From the NCBI RefSeq assembly GCF_029784155.1, contig NC_073691.1, forward strand, positions 65,292,839 to 65,356,838: a stretch of 64,000 nt of DNA, given 5' to 3'. Positions 57,569 to 64,000 of this stretch are shown here, piece after piece (the first letter of the stretch is position 1; every line of letters begins with the position of its first letter). The notes under the pieces were generated by a model that saw only the letters and a program-made list of their open reading frames with translations, did not search any database and was not told the DNA's origin. The position numbers were made by a program, and so were the translations under genes. This DNA is from Uranotaenia lowii. Lineage: Eukaryota > Arthropoda > Insecta > Diptera > Culicidae.

Positions 57569-58152
57569 ATCTGGACAGTCCCGCCGAATATGTCCAGTAT
57601 TCCCACAGAAATGACATACTATTTTCTTTTTCACTTTCTGGGATAACCTCAAACTTCCTGCTCTGGTCGCCAATGCTTGCTCATTCGGATCAACTGCACA
57701 GAACACACGACGTCGCCCCTCATCAAGCAGCTCACCCTTTACGAAGTCGACGGTAAGATCTGCATCTGGCCGACTTTCCAATGCAACAATTAGACCGTCG
57801 TACGACCGCGGAAGACTGGATAACATCAGCGCAACAAACCATGTATCTTTCACTTCCTCTCACAGCGAAGTGAGACGCAATCGCAGTGACGTCATTTCTT
57901 TCAAATGCTCCGCCAAGTTCCCCGATTCCGGCATTCTGATCGTTATCAGCTGCCGCACCACATGAATAATACTCGACAGAGATGCACGCTCGTGAAAATC
58001 TTTTAGTGCATCCCGCATCCCTTTTGCGGTCTGCTGCTGAATGTTGTGTATAAGTTGGATGTCTTCAAGCGCCAACCCGATGATTGCCTGCGCTTTTTCA
58101 TCTTGACTCGTCAAATTTTCGGTCACTTTCTCCGGCAACGGACCCGTAACTA
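57569..58152 (-). pseudogene. copia Gag, C-terminal two-thirds with zinc knuckle
   Basis: Gag forms the particle that packages element RNA. The segment starts after the TA-flanked insertion with VTGPLPEKVTENLTSQDEKAQ, has the helical copia Gag core (AIIGLALEDIQLIHNI, FHERASLSSIIHVVRQLITIRM), and continues through SLPRSYDGLIVALES to the zinc knuckle CHFCGNTGHIRRDC (C-x2-C-x4-H-x4-C) near 57,590. An in-frame TGA at 57,860-57,862 splits it. The knuckle is followed at once by the hAT-like insertion. Confidence 0.88.
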
Positions 58153-60860
58153 GGGTAACGGACTTATTTTGGACCGGGTACATATTTTGGACCACCTTGT
58201 AGCTTTTTGCCAATATTTCTCTCATAAATCATGTTATTCATTAAAATTTTGAACAAATATAGTTAAAGATACTTCTTATGATTCTAATCACATCTAAAAT
58301 TTTATTAAAGTAAGCTGTTAACGGAGAGATAATTGAAAATAAAGTTTTGATTTTTCACAGTTAGATCGAATCAGGGTCATTTCAGGAGGACGTGCCATTA
58401 TTGGAGTCAACTTTCAAGAGGTTTGCTGCATAGCTGTGTTGAATTTTACAAATACAAACATGTTCACAGCTATGATAAAACACGGGAAAACTATTTTGCA
58501 AGCTCGAAAAAGAAAATAACTGGCTTTAATAGCAATTTGACCCATGTCGAAAATAGGTCCTACTTTATTCCTTAGGGACTTATTTTGGACCACTACTCAT
58601 AACCTGGGTATTAAACTTGCTGTTAAATGTTCATGAACGTAATAAGACGTTGTACGACGATATGAAAGAATTTTGCACACTATTTCAATCACTCATTATT
58701 TACGAATTTGGAATTTAAGCATGATTTTATTTAATCAAGCCCGAACTTGCCATTAGACGAGGTTCACTTTAATCGGCATAAAACCAAGTCAATCATAGTT
58801 ATAGCTTACTTTTTGTGCACTATGCTTTGAATCACGTTAATCCAACAATCTACATCAATGGCAACTGTTTGATAAGCAGTTGTTAAAAGCTACAGCTTAA
58901 AGAAGCCTCAAAACATGAAAACTTGGAATTGCACCAATTTTTTATTAAGTCATTGTTTTTTTGCTTCATGAAAAATTATTGAAAGTTTGGTCTAAAAGAT
59001 TCAACCATTTAGGACTGCCAGTAAAATGAGTGCATTCAGGAATGATTTTCGACGAAAAAAACTTGAGTAGGTAGAAGAAACGAAATATAAAACCCATCTA
59101 AAGGAGGAGTTTGTGAAAAAACGGAAACAAAACGGCAAATATGCAACGAGTTTGATTTTTGTAACAGTTGAAATATCTCAGTTAATATTAGAACAATTTT
59201 ATCAAATAATATATTCAATATTCAATTATAGCTATATATGTTTCAAAACTTGGGAAAAGGTGGTTGAAATGTGTACATTTTACAAGCGATAAAGTACTAA
59301 AAATCTAGTTTTTCAGCCCCTGTGGTTATGCAATTTAAATAAAACTGTTGGAAAATTACTCCAACGATAAATTTTATCCTAGAACAAAGTTAGTATCCAA
59401 CTTAAAACTGAATTTTTATGAAAAAAATCTGGCTTTTAGATGGCTAAAAAGATAGCATAAATCTCGCACATTTTCATCTTTCTGAATCTATCTACAGAAA
59501 TGAAGCCAAACCAAATCCACTTAAGTTTTGGGAGTCAAAATGCATCAATTGATGTCGTGAAGTTCATCACTCAGAAAAATACTATTATACATGCCATAAG
59601 ATTCTCTTATGAAGTGGCGCCATAAGAAAAATCATTGAAATTCATAAGATTCTCTTATGACGCGAATGAATTCTGAAATGAACACTAACTTCAATGAGCG
59701 GTTTTTACTTTTCATAAGAGGATCTTATGGAAACATGAAATGTCACGTATAATGATAAAAATTCAAGTTATTTGTTGTTTACTATTTATTTTTCGTCAAA
59801 TTCGTTTGAAATAACATCATGGATGCACTATGCTCACCATCAGCAGTAAATCGACACCCGGTTCTAATAAAGTTTTTTTCCGCATCCGGTTCTTTGCGCT
59901 TTGTGCCGGTCAGTATACTGTATATGCTGAAAAGTAAACCAAAAATGTATTTTGAGTTTGCAAATATATTCAACGTTAGCAAAAATTGAAACTTAAACTA
60001 AAACTTACCATTTAAAATCACATTCAACTATGCACTTAGGAAGACATATAATTTAACAAGAGTTCTTTGGTTTTTGATGAAAAAAACTGAAGGAATTAAT
60101 GAATGTGTTCATTTTATTTTCACAATGCCGTATCTTCTATTTTTCATAAGATGTTCCTATGAAACTTGTTAGAATTTCATAAGACTCTTATGAAAACCAA
60201 TTTTGCACTCTAAAAAGTGGTTCATAAGACGCATCTTATGAACATTATAATAAGAATTTGCCTGAGTGATGATGTCAGACTTTCTCAACTTATCATTGGG
60301 TCGCCAGAAGGAGATTTGCTTTCTCAAAATTGAGCATAAAGATAAGCCAACTTGTCAGTATTGAACACTGCAGAACAAATTTCGTTGAGATTTTAGTGTG
60401 CTGTCAGAATTTTCATAACATTTGGTACACACTATATAACAGGAATTTTTCTGTTTTTACTCTATTCTTATCGAACAAACAAAACTTGACTAATCTATAA
60501 CAATAAGAAAAGACAAAATTATCTGAATAATTTGCATAATTGCGCATCAATCGATGTCGAAATATAGCAAAATTTAGAAAAAAAAACTTATTTAGTTTAA
60601 GGGTGGTCCAAAATAGGTCCAAGGGGTGGTCCAAAATAGAAACCTGGAGGTCCAAAATACTGACCAGAGTAATGATAGAAGAAACGTGTTTTAAGGCTTA
60701 AATCTTGTTACATTGCAACAAACGACGATATGTTTCGATAGAAAAAGCCTTGATCTTCGTAATGAATGGATAAAGCAGTCCAAAATTGTAACATATGCTT
60801 TTTTATGCCAGAAAATAGCATAGCCACTTCCCAAAGCGGTCCAAAATAGGTCGCTTACCC
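58153..60860. mobile_element. TA-flanked non-autonomous element with subterminal repeats (2.7 kb)
   Basis: Inverted ends GGGTAACGGACTTATTTTGG and, reversed from the right, GGGTAAGCGACCTATTTTGG, each followed by ACC. TA flanks both ends (58,151-58,152 and 60,861-60,862), and excising it restores copia gag register. The motif GGTCCAAAATA occurs at least seven times: 58,165, 58,183 and 58,581 in one orientation, and 60,605, 60,628, 60,649 and 60,838 in the other. Such clustered end repeats probably bind a transposase. No coding frame. Contains the CACT-ended MITE at 59,568-60,268. Confidence 0.82.
59568..60268. mobile_element. CACT-ended MITE with six internal palindromes (701 bp)
   Basis: Ends CACTCAGAAAAAT and, reversed, CACTCAGGCAAAT, with similarity continuing through TTAT..ATG to the first palindrome on each side. 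AT lies outside both ends and could be a 2-bp duplication. Three copies of a CATAAGA-N-TCTTATG palindrome lie at each end: 59,595-59,611, 59,643-59,659, 59,713-59,729, then 60,145-60,161, 60,178-60,192 and 60,223-60,240. CACT termini with 2-bp duplications suggest the CACTA/Mirage/Chapaev group, but that is tentative. No ORF. Confidence 0.7.
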
Positions 60861-60965
60861 TACACTCCACAATTCTTCTCGCGACAGCATCAGCCGCATT
60901 TTAAATTTCCAAATGGCGTAATTTCCATCGTTCAGCCGGTCAACTAGAATTTTCTGTTCCGCCAT
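60861..60965 (-). pseudogene. copia Gag N-terminus
   Basis: Begins with ATG at 60,965 (MAEQKILVDRLNDGNYAIWK), the typical copia Gag opening that contains the L-x-G-x-N-Y-x-x-W motif. It is cut after EELWSV by the TA-flanked element and resumes at 58,152. The start codon is the first in frame after the primer binding site, with a short leader. Confidence 0.88.
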
Positions 60966-61035
60966 CTTGCTTTTCACAAGAACGAACTTATTCCGCCGAC
61001 GTCAACAACGACACATACAAATCGATCACTTCCGC

Positions 61036-61051
61036 GCTGCTGGGCCCATAA
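61036..61051 (-). other. copia primer binding site (initiator Met tRNA, internal)
   Basis: On the minus strand TTATGGGCCCAGCAGC is complementary to the anticodon stem-loop of initiator methionine tRNA (CTGGGCCCATAA). Drosophila copia primes DNA synthesis from a half-molecule of this tRNA at this same internal region. The adjoining LTR edge should therefore lie a few bases away, near 61,053-61,060. Confidence 0.8.
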
Positions 61052-61057
61052 TCTCTT

Positions 61058-61535
61058 GGGCTGAGGTCATGCAGTGGAAATAAAAAGGCCGAGTTTAATA
61101 AGAACGTGTAAACTTTGTTATTAACTAAATGAAGAGTTAATCACCGTAAATTTTATTTTGTGAAATTATTTATCGGCTATATCGGTGAAATTTATATTCT
61201 TTGAGAAAGAATATTCAAGAATTGAAAGATTATAGACGGATAGAAGATTAGAATAAGATGAAAGATGTTGAAAATTGAGCGGAAGGGTAATTTTAATTTG
61301 AAAACTTTTCATCACATTTCATCGATTTGTTCCTCACGGGCCTACTACCTTGCAGTGGTTGAGACAGATAGAATTGTAGCAACCACCACACAATAGTAGG
61401 CCTAGCGTGGTTCGTCCCACAAGCGGAAACTTGCAGTACGAACGAACGTTATAGAATATAAATTTCACCGATATAGCCGATAAATAATTTCACAAAATTT
61501 ATTATTAACTTAAAAAAAAAGAACGATTTTAACAC
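61058..61535 (-). other. Probable remains of the copia 5' LTR region
   Basis: Position beyond the primer site implies LTR sequence, but the partner 3' LTR is not in the window, so the limits cannot be checked. The region is interrupted by a short inverted-repeat element (61,156-61,497). The distal LTR end was not located. Confidence 0.35.
61156..61497. mobile_element. MITE-like element with perfect 45-bp inverted ends
   Basis: Arms 61,156-61,200 and 61,453-61,497 are exact reverse complements over 45 bp, beginning TTTTGTGAAATTATTTATCG. TTTA lies outside both ends and may be a 4-bp duplication, although the AT-rich context makes chance likely. The middle (61,330-61,410) has weaker hairpins, including GGCCTACTA/TAGTAGGCC. 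Non-coding. Confidence 0.65.
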
Positions 61536-61640
61536 GTGGAGTTCACTTGTAAGAATGGCGGCTTCGCCTCAATAGTCCTATTTGCCGCTGGTAGTGTTCG
61601 TGATATTATGCTGGTTGTTTCACCAACACTTTCCAGTTTT

Positions 61641-61723
61641 GGGACAATCAACCTCAAAAACGACCATGTGCGTCGGCCGGCTGCCCGTTTTTTGTACCGA
61701 GAGTTTTTGAGGTTAATTGTCCC
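61641..61723. repeat. Hairpin with 21-bp arms
   Basis: GGGACAATCAACCTCAAAAA then C faces GTTTTTGAGGTTAATTGTCC then C, with one mismatch across a 41-bp GC-rich loop. No gene context; possibly a very short element or structured RNA segment. Confidence 0.65.
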
Positions 61724-61726
61724 GTC

Positions 61727-62513
61727 TCATCTGTACACGCTCAGCAAGTGTGCGTAAGAAATGTCAAAAACAACTCTATATGCATTCGTTGCATGACAAA
61801 ATCCCTTTGACGGAAAAGATTAGTAGGACCACTAGAAAGATTAGTAGAAATCCTACTAGCCGCCTACTAGCCGTCCCATTGTTTTCTAGTGGAAAATGGC
61901 CCAACCAAATGAATTTTGATGACTAGAAATGAATTTTCAGAATGACAGCTCGGTTGACATCTGTGCTTTTGTGTGAGTGCATTGCTTTGAAAAGTGTGCA
62001 TGTATGTGTAATGCAATAGGGTGGTTCGGTTTTATAAGGCATTTATGTTATTTTTTAAATAAAATAATTTGTTTTAGTTTTCATTTGAATTTTATCAGCA
62101 ATCCATTTGAATTTTATTGAAAATATCATTCAACGCTTAACAATCACTATAATCACCTATAATGCAAAGCACATAAATTCAAAATTTTCTATCCGTCCAT
62201 CATACCATCCGTAATTAAAAGCAATTTTGTCCTGTCCAAAGTAGGCCGGTAGCAAATTGTGATGTGATTCGACCCAGCAGGCCAAAGACTCAGGCCTAGA
62301 CGAAGCGAAAAACGTTCTTGATGAGTAGCACCCCGCATACGAAAAAACTCTACCTCAAACAATCAAAACGATAATCGAACTTCTCCAGCAACTGTGACTT
62401 TTTATAATAACATAGCTATTAGGTAAAACTATCCGAGTCAAATAAATACATTTAAAATAAAACGATTAAAACCAAGCCTCCACGTTTATATAAAAAGTCA
62501 CGAAGGTTTCTGG
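61727..62513. other. Spacer, no gene seen
   Basis: Contains CTAGTAGG-like short repeats at 61,826-61,895 and a segment at 62,229-62,270 (GTCCAAAGTAGGCCGGTAGC) that recurs imperfectly at 63,955-63,990. No gene. Confidence 0.4.
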
Positions 62514-62521
62514 ATGACAGC

Positions 62522-62774
62522 CAGGAATGCCAGGTGGTTTTGTTAAAAATCAGGACACCATGAAGAAAAAAATCAGGATTCAGGACCACCAATTCTGCTT
62601 AATTTGTATAAATGAACACGAAAAATGGTACTGTAGACGCTTTAATTTATGCAAAGTATATTGCCTGACCTGCAGTTTATTTGAAAAAAAAATTACGACG
62701 ATGCAATACATTTAATAAATCATTTTTCAAAAATTAGGACAAATCCTGATTTATCGGGACACCTGGCACCTCTG
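62522..62774. mobile_element. hAT-type MITE (253 bp)
   Basis: Ends CAGGAATGCCAGGTG and, reversed, CAGAGGTGCCAGGTG, with AAATCAGGA further in on both sides. Flanks ATGACAGC (62,514-62,521) and ATGATAGC (62,775-62,782) form an 8-bp duplication with one mismatch. Not related by its ends to the other hAT-type elements here. The internal open frame is incidental. Confidence 0.8.
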
Positions 62775-62856
62775 ATGATAGCTGTCATGACTGCTAGCAG
62801 TTTTGAGCAACACAAAAAAGAAGAAGAAATTGAGGTTGGTGGTAAAACGGAAATCA

Positions 62857-62915
62857 ACAGCAATTTCGCACGAATTTTTGATGCTGTAGATCAACAATTA
62901 GTGCGAAATTGCTGT
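62857..62915. repeat. Hairpin with perfect 15-bp arms
   Basis: ACAGCAATTTCGCAC (62,857-62,871) and GTGCGAAATTGCTGT (62,901-62,915) are exact complements around a 29-bp loop. Function unknown. Confidence 0.7.
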
Positions 62916-64000
62916 CTTATCTCCCGCAAAGGATCAGGAAGCCGGCGCACCGAAGGCTGGACTCAGTACAGCCCAACAATTAGGCCAAAAGATGAAAATA
63001 TTTAAGGTGAGTGGATTATTTTTCTCTTTTACCTGCTGCTTATGGGAGCCAAATTTTGCATCGAACTAATTCCTTATATGTTTCCTGTTTTGTTCTTTAT
63101 TTTATTTTAGTGTCGCCGAAAACTGCTTATTTATATGCAGCCCGAGTTCCCCGGCTGTGGGGACTGCCCTCGCTGGTGTAGCTATGGCCATGCAGTGTAG
63201 ATTTCGGACCGAATTTGCCAATATCTGTGCACACTTGTTTTAACATAGATAAGCTACGCGAGTTGAACGTAGAATTAATTATAAATTTGTATGCAGAATG
63301 AAATTAATGTAAGTAAAAATAATAAAATAAAATATATAGTGAATTCAAATTATTTTAAATAACATCCGAAAACTCCGAAAAATAATTCCCTCTTAGTGCA
63401 TCCGCCATTAACGCGAACCATAATTATCAGTATAATGCAGGAAGAACATTTTGTGGAATCGTATCATAACTGTTACTGTAAACGTTCAGTTAAAAGCGCA
63501 CCTCAAGGATAACTTCAACTATAACGGTTTTGAATTCTAAATATGTTTCCATGAGTGGTTTTTGGAAGTTATCTCAACTATTTGAGGAACAGTGCTTCCA
63601 TATAAAGGTTTTAATAGTTTTAAACAGTAACATAACTTAACGCCATATTCAACAGACCGTCGTTTTGGAATTCAAGATAAGTGCAATGTTTTTTATGGTT
63701 TCAGATATCATTTTCTAAACGTTTTTTTACGCTGTTTCAAATCGTTTTAGAACTACTACAGGAACTGTTCTGTTACAATATTTTCGTATTCGGGACCACA
63801 TTGCGTATTCCTTCGAAAACCAGGATGATCTGTTGACAAGAAAAAAGGGTTTTCTTAATTTTGTCTTAATGGATAAATGCAATTGGCTTACCAAAGTTAT
63901 GATTGAAGGCTGTGATACACACCATTGGATCATAGAAAAAAACTTGTTGTGGGATCCTGGTCAAAAGTGGCCGGTAGCCTATCGTGATGTTATTTCTCCC
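62916..64000. other. Spacer to the window end, no gene supported
   Basis: A strong donor-like AAGGTGAGT at 63,001-63,009 and an acceptor-like TTTATTTTAG ending near 63,110 could bound an intron, but no recognisable protein is encoded on either side. 63,609-63,795 is a diverged repeat matching 40,748-40,910. Confidence 0.4.
63609..63795 (+). repeat. Diverged dispersed repeat, copy 2
   Basis: Partner of 40,748-40,910, same orientation, with many substitutions and indels. The closest blocks are AAACAGTAA.ATAA and ACAATATTTT..TA.TCGGG. Confidence 0.4.

Larger units (their letters stand above)
51390..61057 (-). mobile_element. Broken Ty1/copia retrotransposon split by three insertions
   Basis: Minus-strand copia element in the order primer site and LTR edge (near 61,036-61,057), Gag (60,965 down to 57,569), protease, integrase and the start of reverse transcriptase (54,574 down to about 51,390). 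The RT catalytic YVDD, RNase H and 3' LTR are missing, because the homology stops after QPPGHVIKGK near 51,390. Three later insertions (52,668-53,736; 54,575-57,568; 58,153-60,860) lie within it. Removing each at its duplication brings the coding frame back into register. In-frame stops (for example at 57,860-57,862 and near 54,530) and a frameshift near 53,940 show the copia copy itself is dead. Confidence 0.9.

Noticed and set aside
62775..63110. Possible exon ending in AAGGTGAGT
   Set aside because: The donor and a following acceptor look good, but the frames either stop before the donor or give a short unrecognisable peptide; no upstream exon was found.

Overview
This window is eukaryotic, AT-rich and almost gene-free. 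It looks like insect DNA, most likely from a mosquito. The main clue is a DD37E Tc1/mariner element (ITmD37E, a family described from mosquitoes). A Jockey-clade LINE, RTE-like LINEs, a Ty1/copia element with an initiator-tRNA primer site, and a crowd of short inverted-repeat elements fit that view. Species cannot be read from sequence alone. No host protein-coding gene could be supported.

Layout. 1-16,735 is a tandem satellite: 92 full monomers of 180 bp (four of 181 bp) and a decayed 93rd copy. It has clear higher-order structure, including a 14-monomer block of 2,520 bp and a 9-monomer block of 1,621 bp, each present twice. 16,736-35,586 is AT-rich spacer dotted with mobile DNA: a decayed LINE joined to half of a foldback element (18,450-20,400); the first copy of an unidentified repeat (21,867-23,088); a TA-flanked element (24,121-25,152); a TTAA-flanked MITE (25,629-25,894); the DD37E transposon (27,172-28,454); and two dead RTE-like LINEs with a foldback element inside one of them (29,345-33,806).

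35,587-43,123 holds a hAT-type MITE, a TA-flanked non-autonomous element, and a 6-kb interval bounded by Tc1-like inverted ends and TA duplications. That interval carries a smaller TTAA MITE, palindromes and an inverted pair of initiator-like motifs. 44,231-48,740 is a full-length Jockey-clade LINE with two intact ORFs, a 24-nt poly-A tail and perfect target-site duplications; it may be active. 49,468-50,172 is a degenerate minisatellite whose two halves run in opposite orientation.

51,390-~61,500 is one broken Ty1/copia element on the minus strand, split by three insertions: a GC-rich 1.07-kb retroposon with tRNA-like promoter boxes, a 3.0-kb hAT-like element that holds the second copy of the unidentified repeat, and a 2.7-kb TA-flanked element that holds a CACT-ended MITE. 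Each insertion has a clean duplication, so the order of events can be read. 61,150-64,000 has further MITEs and hairpins.

The mobile elements act independently: the LINEs and copia code for their own copying, while the MITEs depend on transposases from elsewhere. The most unusual features are the four-unit tRNA-like retroposon, the satellite block duplications, the 6-kb TIR-bounded interval and the MITE with six internal palindromes.
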